Positions 7,474 to 15,162 of a stretch of 22,670 bases of DNA are shown one piece after another. The translations under genes were made by a program, and so were the position numbers. A model generated the notes under the pieces. That model did not search any database. It worked only from the letters and a program-made list of their open reading frames with translations, and was not told where the DNA came from. The stretch covers positions 1 through 22,670 of the forward strand of contig MHDO01000046.1 of the NCBI GenBank assembly GCA_001805005.1. Reading direction: 5' to 3'. Origin of the DNA: Nitrospinae bacterium RIFCSPLOWO2_12_39_16 (lineage in GTDB: Bacteria; Nitrospinota; Nitrospinia; UBA9942). Position 1 is the first letter of the stretch; each line of letters begins with the position of its first letter.

Positions 7474-8892
7474 CTACAAATTCAAGTATTTTAAGACAAA
7501 TTCGGCAGTAAGCTGTCCATCCTTTATACACTCGCTTATCCCGCTCCCCCTGTATGAACTGCCTGTAAGAAACATGCCTGGATATTCTGATAACTTCTTA
7601 TCAAGGATTGACAGCCTCTCTTCATGACCGATGGTATATTGTGGCATTGCCTTCTCCCATCTGTAGATTCGGGTCAGCAGAGGCTCTGATGTAATACCCA
7701 TAATATCCCTCAACTCACCTTTTACCATCTCTATCATATCTTTATCGTTGAGAAAAACCAGTTTCTCATTATGGGAGCCTCCAATAAAACACCTGATTAA
7801 AACAGAGTCATCCGGTGACCTGTATGAGAATTTTCTTGATACCCATGTTGCACCTGTTATTCTCCTCTTCTCCTGCCTCGGCACAAGAAATCCAAATCCA
7901 TTCATTGGATTGGAAATGCTTTCCTTCTTAAATGCGAGGGATACAGTGGCTGTGGATGCATAAGGAATCTTATTTAAGAGAGCAGATATAGAATCATTAA
8001 TCCCTGTCAATAGGCTGGCTGTTTCATAGGAGGGGGTGGCAAAAACCACAGTATCTGCATCTAAAACTTCTCCGTTTTTTAAAGATATTTTAAATATATC
8101 CCTTTTATCTACACCCGCTACTTCTCTATTTGTAAGAATTTTAGTCATTTTAAGATTTTGGACAATTGTCGCAGGCATCTCAGAGAGTCCATCTTTAAGT
8201 GTCATAAACATCGTGTATTTAGGCTTATTTCCTTTACTTCCAGCCCTCCTCATCTCTCTCCTTTTAGCAATCATCCCTTTAATAAGGCTTCCATATTCTT
8301 CCTCCATTTGAACAAACCTCGGAAATCGGCTCTTAACACTCATGGTATCAGGGTCTTCAGCATGGACACCTGCTACAAGAGGGGCTGCAATCTTATCAAG
8401 GGCTTCCTGACCAAGACGGCGGCGGACAAACTGGGAAAGGCTCTCATCAGCACTTGATTCCTTTTTTGGTATGAACAACTCCATCCCCATCCTAATTTTG
8501 CCTGAAAGAGATATCAGATTACTCTTTAATAGGGGAAAGATTTCGGTCGGTATCATCAATATCACACCCTCAGGCAGTTCGTGCAGATGTCCATTCAACA
8601 GGATATAAGTCTTTCTGTATTCGTCATTGGTGCGGAGAAGACTCTCCCCCATTCCAAGCCGCTCACAGAGTTGAATTGCCCAAGGCTTCTCGGATAGAAA
8701 ACAGTCTGGACCGCCTTCTATAAGAAAACCGTCTGTCCTCTCTGTCAGGATATTCCCCCCTATTCTATTATTTTTTTCAAATAGGGTTATAGAAATACTC
8801 TCACCTTTTTTTCGGGCTATTTCTTCAAGACTGTAGGCAGTGGCAAGTCCTGATATACCCCCACCTATTATTACTATTTTTTTATCAGTCAT
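7474..8892 (-). CDS. hemG: Protoporphyrinogen/coproporphyrinogen oxidase (FAD-dependent, HemG/HemY type)
   Basis: This 472-residue flavoenzyme oxidises a porphyrinogen to the porphyrin late in heme synthesis. The N-terminal Rossmann motif is VIIGGGISGLATAYSL (about 7-22), followed by FEKNNRIGG and EGGPDCFL, both characteristic of the family. The C-terminal FAD-binding segment is FLTGSSYRGSGISECI. Length is normal. From sequence alone I cannot tell whether the substrate is protoporphyrinogen IX or coproporphyrinogen III (the HemY/CgoX variant). It lies 86 bases downstream of frr, separated by a terminator-like hairpin, so it may have its own promoter or depend on readthrough. No clear ribosome site precedes the ATG. 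Oxygen-dependent members of this family imply at least some oxygen exposure, or an alternative electron acceptor. Confidence 0.92.
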   Translation of the reverse strand: MTDKKIVIIGGGISGLATAYSLEEIARKKGESISITLFEKNNRIGGNILTERTDGFLIEGGPDCFLSEKPWAIQLCERLGMGESLLRTNDEYRKTYILLNGHLHELPEGVILMIPTEIFPLLKSNLISLSGKIRMGMELFIPKKESSADESLSQFVRRRLGQEALDKIAAPLVAGVHAEDPDTMSVKSRFPRFVQMEEEYGSLIKGMIAKRREMRRAGSKGNKPKYTMFMTLKDGLSEMPATIVQNLKMTKILTNREVAGVDKRDIFKISLKNGEVLDADTVVFATPSYETASLLTGINDSISALLNKIPYASTATVSLAFKKESISNPMNGFGFLVPRQEKRRITGATWVSRKFSYRSPDDSVLIRCFIGGSHNEKLVFLNDKDMIEMVKGELRDIMGITSEPLLTRIYRWEKAMPQYTIGHEERLSILDKKLSEYPGMFLTGSSYRGSGISECIKDGQLTAEFVLKYLNL

Positions 8893-8908
8893 TTTAACTA
8901 CAAAATAA

Positions 8909-8973
8909 AAAAAGGGGTTAAGGATTAAGAGTTAATTCAGTTTTTACTAACCCCTAATCCCTAACCCCTTTTT
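8909..8973 (-). terminator. Hairpin with T-run downstream of frr
   Basis: The 19-base arms at 8909-8927 and 8955-8973 differ at one position, and in minus-strand RNA that position becomes a G-U wobble. In minus-strand sense the CCCC end of the stem runs into TTTTTTTATTTT, giving the stem plus U-tract of an intrinsic terminator. It begins 6 bases after the frr stop. The arms read AAAAAGGGGTTA(A/G)GGATTA, so a weaker terminator on the plus strand is also possible. The loop contains further copies of the same AACCCCTAATCC-like unit. Confidence 0.65.
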
Positions 8974-8978
8974 ATTAA

Positions 8979-9536
8979 TTATACTTCCAATATTTCTTTA
9001 TCCTTTTTTGCTGTAATCTCGTCAACTTTATTTATAAATTTATCAGTGATTTTCTGTATCTCATCATGTGCCTTTTTGTGCTCATCCTGAGAAATCTTTT
9101 TATCCTTTTCAAGTGCCTTTAGATGCTCCATGCTGTCCCTTCTTATATTCCTTATAGCAACCTTGCAGTCTTCAGCCAATTTCTTTACAACCTTCACAAG
9201 CTGTTTTCGCCTCTCCTCTGTAAGAGGCGGGATTGATATACGGATAATTTTACCATCGTTAGACGGTGTTAATCCAAGGTCAGATGAAAGGATTGCCTTT
9301 TCTATAACAGGGGTAATAGATATATCCCACGGCTGGATTGTTACTGAGCGGCTTTCAGGCACAGAAAGGTTGGCAACCTGATTGAGAGGGGTTGGATTTC
9401 CATAGTAGTCCACCTTTATCCCATCCAAAAGGGCTAATGATGCCCTGCCTGTCCTTATCCCTGCCAGCTCTTTCTGGAAAACCGTTACCGAGGACTCCAT
9501 CTTCTTATTTGTATCACTATAGATATTCTGAATCAT
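8979..9536 (-). CDS. frr: Ribosome recycling factor
   Basis: RRF works with EF-G to split the post-termination ribosome. The 185-residue length is exactly typical. Recognisable segments are KELAGIRTGRAS near the N-terminus, VDYYGNPTPLNQVAN, the central PESRSVTIQPWD, the IRISIPPLTEERRKQLVK helix and the IRNIRRDSMEHLK helix. Its ATG overlaps the pyrH stop in an ATGA, so the two are probably translationally coupled. It is the last gene of the rpsB-tsf-pyrH-frr unit, the common bacterial order, and is followed by a hairpin terminator. Confidence 0.97.
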   Translation of the reverse strand: MIQNIYSDTNKKMESSVTVFQKELAGIRTGRASLALLDGIKVDYYGNPTPLNQVANLSVPESRSVTIQPWDISITPVIEKAILSSDLGLTPSNDGKIIRISIPPLTEERRKQLVKVVKKLAEDCKVAIRNIRRDSMEHLKALEKDKKISQDEHKKAHDEIQKITDKFINKVDEITAKKDKEILEV

Positions 9537-10255
9537 TTATTCCCCTTTACAATCGTCCCAATCTTCTCCCCTGAAAGAACTCTTTTTATATTCCCCTTTT
9601 CCTTCATACTGAATACTATTATAGGAATCTTGTTATCCATGGATAAAGTTATAGCGGTTGTATCCATAACTTTTAAGTCCTTCTGCAACACTTCCATATA
9701 TGTAAGGTCTGTAAATTTTACTGCATTCTTATCTTTTTTAGGGTCGCTGCTGTAAACACCATCAACTTTGGTTGCCTTAAGTATAACATTAGCATTTATC
9801 TCTATAGCCCTTAATGACGCTGTAGTATCGGTTGTAAAATACGGACTCCCCGTCCCTCCTGCAAAAATAACTACCCTCCCCTTCTCCATGTGTCTTATTG
9901 CCCTGCGTCTGACATACGGCTCAGCCACCTGCCTCATATCTATTGAAGTCAGCATCCTTGTATGGACACCTTCCCTTTCAAGGGCATTCTGAAGTGCCAG
10001 TCCATTAATTACGGTTGCAAGCATCCCCATGTAATCGGCGGTAACCCTGTCCATTCCGTCATTGGCGGCAATTGAACCTCTGAATATATTCCCTCCGCCT
10101 ATTACAACCGCAGTCTCAATGCCCATCTCCTGGATTTCTTTAATTTCAAGGGCAATATCTCTGACTATCTTTTGGTCAATACCAAAACCACCTTCTCCGC
10201 TTACCGCCTCACCGGTAAGTTTCAATAGAACCCTTTTAAATTTTAATTTTGGCAA
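9533..10255 (-). CDS. pyrH: UMP kinase
   Basis: PyrH phosphorylates UMP to UDP and is a hexameric member of the amino-acid-kinase fold. The 240-residue length fits. Motifs are KRVLLKLTGEA at the N-terminus, VVIGGGNIFRG (about 50-60), the FAGGTGSPYFTTDT nucleotide-binding segment and KVDGVYSSDP. The start is a TTG at 10255-10253, directly abutting the TAA stop of tsf (TAATTG). I accept it because family members begin with M-P-K-x-K-R-V-L-L-K, which this start gives exactly, and no ATG occurs nearby. The ribosome site is weak (AGGGAAA within the tsf 3' end), so coupling with tsf translation seems likely. The 3' end overlaps frr by 4 bases. Confidence 0.97.
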   Translation of the reverse strand: MPKLKFKRVLLKLTGEAVSGEGGFGIDQKIVRDIALEIKEIQEMGIETAVVIGGGNIFRGSIAANDGMDRVTADYMGMLATVINGLALQNALEREGVHTRMLTSIDMRQVAEPYVRRRAIRHMEKGRVVIFAGGTGSPYFTTDTTASLRAIEINANVILKATKVDGVYSSDPKKDKNAVKFTDLTYMEVLQKDLKVMDTTAITLSMDNKIPIIVFSMKEKGNIKRVLSGEKIGTIVKGNK

Positions 10256-10852
10256 TTATTGTTTCCCTAATTGATATCTGACGAATCTGCTAACCTGAAT
10301 ATTTTCGCCCAATTCGGCAATCTTTCTTGAAATGAATTCTTTGATTGTAATATCAGGGTCTTTTACAAAAGACTGCTCAATAAGACATGCCTCTGTATAA
10401 TATTTCTCTAACTTCCCCTCCGCAATCTTCTGAACAACATTATCGGGCTTGCCTGACTCCTTAGCCTGATGAATATAAATTTCCTTTTCCTTGCTTATTA
10501 CCTCAAGCGGAACATTCTCCCTCTTTATATACAATGGATTTGACGCAGCAATATGCATTGCAATATCTTTTACGAGTGACTGAAACTGCTCTGTCCTTGC
10601 AACAAAATCAGTTTCGCAATTTATTTCCACTAAAACGCCTATCTTCCCGCCTGCATGAATATATGAAGCTACAAGCCCCTCAGAAGTTGCACGGTCTGCC
10701 TTTTTAACTGCCTTTGAAAGCCCCTTCTTTCTCAGATAATCAATTGCGGATTCAATATCCCCCTTTGTCTCCTCCAGGGCATCCTTGCAATCCATTATCC
10801 CTACACCTGATCTCTCCCTTAATGTTTTCACCAACTCAGCGCTTACTGCCAT
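10256..10852 (-). CDS. tsf: Elongation factor Ts (short form)
   Basis: EF-Ts is the guanine-nucleotide exchange factor for EF-Tu. The N-terminal UBA-like domain (residues 1-55, AELVKTLRERSGVGIMDCKDAL) precedes the core with the diagnostic TDFV motif at 81-84 (NCETDFVARTEQF). At 198 residues it is the short form, lacking much of the second subdomain seen in the roughly 280-residue E. coli protein. This short form is normal in several lineages. A good GGGAGGAT ribosome site precedes the ATG. It abuts pyrH with no gap, and the gap to rpsB carries a small palindromic repeat. Confidence 0.97.
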   Translation of the reverse strand: MAVSAELVKTLRERSGVGIMDCKDALEETKGDIESAIDYLRKKGLSKAVKKADRATSEGLVASYIHAGGKIGVLVEINCETDFVARTEQFQSLVKDIAMHIAASNPLYIKRENVPLEVISKEKEIYIHQAKESGKPDNVVQKIAEGKLEKYYTEACLIEQSFVKDPDITIKEFISRKIAELGENIQVSRFVRYQLGKQ

Positions 10853-10870
10853 TAAATCCTCCCAATAATA

Positions 10871-10930
10871 CAGTGTCAGTGTCAGTTTTTAGTTTCAGTT
10901 TTTATTGTAACTAACACGATTAACTAACAC
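10871..10930. repeat. Microrepeat palindrome between rpsB and tsf
   Basis: The left side has tandem CAGTGT and CAGTTTTTA units; the right side has TAACTAACAC twice (10908-10917 and 10921-10930). GTGTCAGTT at 10879-10887 pairs with AACTAACAC on the right over 9 positions, one of which is a G-U wobble in the minus-strand transcript. It lies in the 83-base gap and could form an RNA hairpin in the rpsB-tsf message. Confidence 0.6.
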
Positions 10931-10935
10931 TTAAT

Positions 10936-11727
10936 TTATATTTGTACTGGTATCTCGTTCAATTTTGCTTCCTTTGTTGGAACAATAGCCGACTCTAATG
11001 CAGATTCCATTTCATCTACAGAAGCCCTCTCTTTAATCGCTATTGCCTCTTTAGCTTCTATAATAATATCTGCCACCTTTGAAGACATCAGACGTATTGA
11101 CCTTATTGCATCATCATTTGCAGGCACGACAAAATCTACACCATCAGGGTCGCAATTTGTATCAACAACTGCTATAGATTTAATACCCATCTTCTTAGCC
11201 TCATTAATGGCTATTCTCTCTTTGCGGGTATCAATAACAAATATCGCCTTTGGCAGTTTATCCATATCCTTAATCCCGCCAAGATATTTATCAAGTTTTT
11301 TAATATCTTTTTCTATCATAATACCCTCTTTCTTTGTAATAGCATTAAAGCCACCGCTATCTCTCATCGCTTCAAGGTCTTTCAATCTTCTAATACTCTT
11401 CTTAATGGTATTAAAATTGGTGAGGGTCCCGCCGAGCCACCTCTGATTCATGAAAAACATACCGCACCTCTTAGCCTCTTCAGCAATCATACCCTGTGCC
11501 TGTTTTTTTGTTCCGACAAAAAGGATATATTCTCCATTGGCAACAGTTTCAGATATGAATTTTGTAACCTCTTTAAACTTCTTGAGTGTCTTTTGTAAAT
11601 CAATAATATAGATGCCATTCCTTGCCCCAAAGATATACTTCTTCATCTTTGGATTCCACCTTTTAGTCTGGTGCCCAAAATGGGAACCTGCCTCCAATAA
11701 CTGCTTCATCGTAATAGCTGACGACAT
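10936..11727 (-). CDS. rpsB: 30S ribosomal protein S2
   Basis: S2 is a late-assembling protein of the small ribosomal subunit. The 263-residue sequence carries the family blocks: MKQLLEAGSHFGHQTKRWNPKM at the start (residues 7-28), KYIFGARNGIYIIDLQKT, FVGTKKQAQ, FFMNQRWLGGTLTNFNTIK and VVDTNCDPDGVDFVVPANDDA. A near-perfect ribosome site (GAAGGAGGAAGC) lies just before the ATG. A promoter candidate lies about 50 bases upstream, so rpsB probably starts its own transcript with tsf, pyrH and frr. Confidence 0.98.
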   Translation of the reverse strand: MSSAITMKQLLEAGSHFGHQTKRWNPKMKKYIFGARNGIYIIDLQKTLKKFKEVTKFISETVANGEYILFVGTKKQAQGMIAEEAKRCGMFFMNQRWLGGTLTNFNTIKKSIRRLKDLEAMRDSGGFNAITKKEGIMIEKDIKKLDKYLGGIKDMDKLPKAIFVIDTRKERIAINEAKKMGIKSIAVVDTNCDPDGVDFVVPANDDAIRSIRLMSSKVADIIIEAKEAIAIKERASVDEMESALESAIVPTKEAKLNEIPVQI

Positions 11728-11768
11728 GCTTCCTCCTTCAAATTTTGTTAATGTTTACTTTGATAGAA

Positions 11769-11805
11769 CTTTTTATTTATATCACAAAACTCTTTAATTT
11801 TGCAA
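11769..11805 (-). promoter_or_regulatory. Candidate sigma-70-type promoter for rpsB-tsf-pyrH-frr
   Basis: On the minus strand TTGCAA (11805-11800) and TATAAA (11781-11776) are separated by 18 bases. Initiation would fall near 11769, leaving a leader of about 40 bases ending in the strong rpsB ribosome site. This is a consensus match by eye only, in an AT-rich 105-base gap. No S2-leader-like structure is evident. Confidence 0.45.
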
Positions 11806-11832
11806 TACATTTTTACACAAATATAAAATTAT

Positions 11833-13041
11833 CTAACTCCTGTAGCTGCCATTTATCTTTACATAATCATACGAGAGGTCTGTTGTCCACACCTTTGCCT
11901 CTTCATGCCCGATTCCAAGGTCAAGTGTTATAGTTATATCCTTTTCCCTCATAACACCCCTCACATTCCTCTCCCAATCCCCTTTAACACCACTGCCGTT
12001 TTCAAATACCACTACCTTACCTATTGACAGTTTTATTTTATCTGAATCAAACTTTACACCTGAATTCCCTGCCGCTGATACAATCCTCCCCCAGTTCGGG
12101 TCTTCCCCAAAAAGGGCTGTCTTGACCAGATTTGAATTTGCAATTGAAAGGGCAATCTTTTTTGCATCCTCAATTTTTTTTGCTTTTTTAACATTTATCT
12201 CAACAAATTTTGTAGCCCCTTCACCATCCCTCACAATCATCCTTGCAAGGGCAGTTGTAACATGATTCAACGCCTCTACAAATAGGGTAAACTCCTTTGA
12301 GTTTCTGTCAGTAATCATTTTGTTGCCTGCCAATCCATTTGCCAGAATTAAAACAGTATCATTTGTGCTTGTATCACCATCTACTGTAATCATATTAAAT
12401 GATTTATCTGCTGACTCTTTGAGTGCAATATTTAAGAGTTTAGGTGAAATCGCAATATCTGTTGTAATAAAAGATAGCATTGTGGCGAGTCTTGGATATA
12501 TCATCCCTGAACCCTTCGCAATCCCGCCTATTCTTATAGACACCCTCCCGTATTTATATTCTACAGCGGCTACCTTAGAAACAATATCCGTAGTCATTAT
12601 TGCTTCTGCTGCATCCATTCCACCTATTCTGCTTAACTTTTTAACAAGGGCGGGTATTCCTTTTTTAATCTTTTCTATAGGTAGGGAATCGCCGATTACA
12701 CCTGTGGATGCAACAAGAATTTTTTCAGGAGATATACCAAGAGTTTTAGCTGTCAGATCCACCATCTCCTCTGCATGTCTGTATCCTGTCTTACCCATAC
12801 ACGCATTTGCATTACCACTATTTACTATTACACCTCTTGCCTTTCCTTTCTTGATATTCTTCTGGCTCAATATTACAGGTGCCGCCTTTATGCGATTCTC
12901 AGTAAATACACCCGCAACAGAAGCCTCCGCTTCGGAAACAATCAAGGCAAGGTCTTTCTTGCCTGTTTTTTTAATACCACATGATATACCTGAAGCCCGT
13001 ATCCCCTTTACTGCAGTTATTCCGCCCTTTATCTCTTTCAT
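11833..13041 (-). CDS. argJ: Bifunctional ArgJ: glutamate N-acetyltransferase / amino-acid acetyltransferase
   Basis: ArgJ transfers the acetyl group from N-acetylornithine to glutamate, and in bifunctional members also acetylates glutamate from acetyl-CoA, in arginine synthesis. The proenzyme cuts itself before a threonine nucleophile. Here the site is KGSGMIYPRLATML, between A186 and T187, giving chains of about 186 and 216 residues. Other family blocks are VNSGNANACMG, ASTGVIGD and MITVDGDTSTNDT. The length of 402 and the C-terminal YVKINGSYRS ending are normal. Whether it is mono- or bifunctional cannot be settled from sequence, and argA is not in view. It follows argC after a 101-base repeat-bearing gap. 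AAAGGA just upstream of the start can serve as ribosome site. Confidence 0.96.
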   Translation of the reverse strand: MKEIKGGITAVKGIRASGISCGIKKTGKKDLALIVSEAEASVAGVFTENRIKAAPVILSQKNIKKGKARGVIVNSGNANACMGKTGYRHAEEMVDLTAKTLGISPEKILVASTGVIGDSLPIEKIKKGIPALVKKLSRIGGMDAAEAIMTTDIVSKVAAVEYKYGRVSIRIGGIAKGSGMIYPRLATMLSFITTDIAISPKLLNIALKESADKSFNMITVDGDTSTNDTVLILANGLAGNKMITDRNSKEFTLFVEALNHVTTALARMIVRDGEGATKFVEINVKKAKKIEDAKKIALSIANSNLVKTALFGEDPNWGRIVSAAGNSGVKFDSDKIKLSIGKVVVFENGSGVKGDWERNVRGVMREKDITITLDLGIGHEEAKVWTTDLSYDYVKINGSYRS

Positions 13042-13054
13042 AAAAAATCCTTTT

Positions 13055-13130
13055 ATCCACAGATTTCGCAGATTATCGCAGATTAAAACAAAATATTTTT
13101 TTAAAAATCTGTGTAATCTGCGGATTAATC
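13055..13130. repeat. CAGATT microrepeat palindrome between argC and argJ
   Basis: The left arm (about 13055-13084) has three CAGATT units roughly 10-11 bases apart. The right arm (about 13105-13130, AATCTGTGTAATCTGCGGATT) is their near complement, so the gap can fold into an imperfect hairpin. The same unit type recurs at 22480-22565. The unit (TAATCTGCGTAATCTGCGG style) is one I recognise as widespread in environmental genomes. Confidence 0.75.
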
Positions 13131-13142
13131 AAGTCCTTGTTC

Positions 13143-14186
13143 TTATGGAAAAATTCCAACTCCTTCTAAAGCCGTATCCTCCTTAAAACCAAGCATAATA
13201 TTCATATTTTGAACTGCCTGACCCGACGCACCTTTAACAAGGTTGTCAATCGCAGACACAATGATTATCCTTCCTGTCCTTTCATCCATCTGAAAACCAA
13301 TATCGCAGTAATTTGAGCCAAGGACATAGTGAGTTTGAGGAGATTTTCCTATCCCAAGAATTCTCACAAACCTCTCCCCCTTATAAAAATCTTCATATAT
13401 TTTTAAAATATTTTCTGATGCTAAATTTTTATTTAGAGGGGAGCAATAAATAGTACTTAAAATCCCCCTGTTTACAGGTAAGAGATGCGGTGTAAAGGTT
13501 ATTTTAATAGCCTTTTTGGCAATCTCGCTTATTTCCTGCTCCATCTCAGGCGTATGTCTGTGTGACGCAATATTATATGCCTTAAAATTATCATTACACT
13601 CAGAAAAGAGAAGTGCCTCCTCAACCTTTCTCCCTGCCCCTGTAACACCCGACTTGGAATCTACAATAATTGAATCTGTATCAATTATATTTCCTTTTAA
13701 CAGCGGAGCTAATGCAAGTATAACACTTGTCGGATAACATCCGGGATTTGCAACGAGATTTGCACTCTTTATCCTCTCTCTCTTTAACTCTGGAAGGCCA
13801 TAAACTGCCGAATTTAACAGTTCAGGATTTTTATGCTCCTCTTTATACCAATCTTTATAAGTTGAAGGAGATTTAAACCTGAAGTCTGCACTTAGGTCAA
13901 CAACCTTTTTGCCTGCCTTCAATAGTGGCGGAACTGCAGACATTGATGCCTTGTGAGGAAGGGCAGAAAAAACAAAATCGCATTTTTTTAATACTTCTTC
14001 GGGGGAAAGGGATTCGTATTTTAAATCTAAATGTCCTTTAAAGAAAGGAAAAACATCACTGATTTTATTTCCGGAATATTTTTCAGATGTAACTACAGAT
14101 ATTTTTACATGAGGATGATTAAGGAGTATCCTTATCAGTTCTAAACCTGTATAACCGCTTGCACCAAGAATTCCTACATTAACCAT
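13143..14186 (-). CDS. argC: N-acetyl-gamma-glutamyl-phosphate reductase
   Basis: ArgC reduces N-acetylglutamyl phosphate to the semialdehyde with NADPH, the third step of arginine synthesis. The 347-residue protein has the Rossmann motif GASGYTG (8-14), DLSADFRF, the catalytic cysteine C150 in VANPGCYPT, SGVTGAGRK, and the active-site histidine region SHRHTPEMEQE. The last third (DNLVKGASGQAVQNMN) is also canonical. It sits between rpsI and argJ, an arrangement linking ribosomal protein and arginine genes. A microrepeat palindrome reaches to within 2 bases of the ATG, so there is no ordinary ribosome site. Confidence 0.97.
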   Translation of the reverse strand: MVNVGILGASGYTGLELIRILLNHPHVKISVVTSEKYSGNKISDVFPFFKGHLDLKYESLSPEEVLKKCDFVFSALPHKASMSAVPPLLKAGKKVVDLSADFRFKSPSTYKDWYKEEHKNPELLNSAVYGLPELKRERIKSANLVANPGCYPTSVILALAPLLKGNIIDTDSIIVDSKSGVTGAGRKVEEALLFSECNDNFKAYNIASHRHTPEMEQEISEIAKKAIKITFTPHLLPVNRGILSTIYCSPLNKNLASENILKIYEDFYKGERFVRILGIGKSPQTHYVLGSNYCDIGFQMDERTGRIIIVSAIDNLVKGASGQAVQNMNIMLGFKEDTALEGVGIFP

Positions 14187-14187
14187 A

Positions 14188-14265
14188 TAAGAGTTAAAGA
14201 GTTAAAGAGTTGAGGAATTGAGGAGTTAACTCCATAACTTTTTTAACTCCTGAACTCTTAAACTC
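14188..14265. repeat. GAGTTAA microrepeat palindrome between rpsI and argC
   Basis: Repeated GAGTTAA/GAGTTGA units on the left (14191-14229) mirror TTAACTCCTGAACTCTTAA on the right (14243-14265). An inner arm pair GGAGTTAA/TTAACTCC (14222-14229 and 14243-14250) is perfect, and GGAGTTAACTCC (14222-14233) is itself a perfect palindrome. The whole gap of about 80 bases is this element. It abuts the argC start codon and begins a few bases after the rpsI stop. Confidence 0.75.
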
Positions 14266-14267
14266 GT

Positions 14268-14660
14268 TTATCTCTTAGAGAACTGGAATCTCTTTCTTGC
14301 ACCCTTCTGTCCGTATTTCTTTCTCTCTTTTATTCTGGAATCCCTTGTCAGGAAACCTGCCTTTTTTAAGACAAGCCTTAAATTTGGATTTGCATGGAGA
14401 AGGGCATTGGCTATGCCGTGCCTTATCGCACCTGCCTGCCCCATTGTTCCACCCCCCTGAACACTTACCTTTACATCAAATTTACTCAGGGTATCAGTTT
14501 CTTCCAATGATTGGGTTGCAAGTGCAACAGCATTCCCTCTTCCAAAAAAATCATTAATAGGCTTTTCATTCACAATAATCTTGCCATTGCCAATCTGCAT
14601 CCAGACTCTTGCTATGGCATTTTTTCTCTTACCTGTGCCGTAAAATTTTTCTAATTCCAT
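14268..14660 (-). CDS. rpsI: 30S ribosomal protein S9
   Basis: S9 is a small-subunit protein whose C-terminal tail reaches the P-site tRNA. The 130-residue length is standard. Diagnostic parts are FYGTGKRKNAIARVWM (residues 5-20), VQGGGTMGQAGAIRHGIANAL, LTRDSRIKERKKYGQKGAR and the basic C-terminal QFSKR with its terminal arginine. A strong AAGGAGGA ribosome site precedes the ATG, 9 bases after the rplM stop. It is co-transcribed with rplM, the near-universal arrangement. Confidence 0.98.
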   Translation of the reverse strand: MELEKFYGTGKRKNAIARVWMQIGNGKIIVNEKPINDFFGRGNAVALATQSLEETDTLSKFDVKVSVQGGGTMGQAGAIRHGIANALLHANPNLRLVLKKAGFLTRDSRIKERKKYGQKGARKRFQFSKR

Positions 14661-14669
14661 TAATCCTCC

Positions 14670-15104
14670 TTAACCCTTTAGCTCCATTACCTCTGGCTTC
14701 TGGGCAGTATGAGGATGTTCCTTTGATGGATACACCTTCAGTTTTTTAAACATCGCCCTGCCGAGAGTATTCCTTGGGAGCATACCTTTTACTGCTATTT
14801 CTATTAACGAAGCAGACCTCTTTTTTAATAACTTTCCTGCAGTAGTGGTTTTCAAACCACCCGGATAATTTGAGTGTCGGTAATATACCTTGTCCTGAAG
14901 CTTTTTTCCGGTCAGGACAATCTTTTCTGCATTTATTACGACTACATGGTCGCCTGTATCCACATGGGGTGTATAGATAGGCTTGTTCTTCCCCCTGAGT
15001 ATATTTGCAATCTCACTTGCAAGCCTGCCCAATACTTTGCCATCTGCATCAATCAGATGCCATTTGCTATTTACCTCTTCTTTTTTGGCTGAAAATGTCC
15101 TCAT
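14670..15104 (-). CDS. rplM: 50S ribosomal protein L13
   Basis: L13 is an early-assembly protein of the large subunit. The 144-residue sequence has the family blocks WHLIDADGKVLGRLAS (residues 16-31), ILRGKNKPIYTPHVDTGDHV, VVINAEKIVLTGKK, YYRHSNYPGG and AVKGMLPRNTLGR. It is the first gene of the minus-strand ribosomal/arginine block. GAGAGG upstream of the ATG can serve as ribosome site. The promoter must lie in the 58-base gap shared with the divergent nadA; no clear consensus pair for rplM is visible to me. Confidence 0.98.
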   Translation of the reverse strand: MRTFSAKKEEVNSKWHLIDADGKVLGRLASEIANILRGKNKPIYTPHVDTGDHVVVINAEKIVLTGKKLQDKVYYRHSNYPGGLKTTTAGKLLKKRSASLIEIAVKGMLPRNTLGRAMFKKLKVYPSKEHPHTAQKPEVMELKG

Positions 15105-15162
15105 AAAAAACCTCTCTATTTTTGATTTGTTAAAATGAATATGATATGAGATAATTTAAAAT

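Noticed and set aside
13055..13130. Intrinsic terminator between argC and argJ
   Set aside because: The stem is interrupted and AT-rich, and no T-run directly follows it on the transcribed strand, so it does not fit a standard terminator.
12320..13186. Plus-strand 288-codon open frame opposite argJ
   Set aside because: It is antisense to a complete, well-conserved argJ; the translation is hydrophobic and low in recognisable motifs, as expected for the complement of a real gene.
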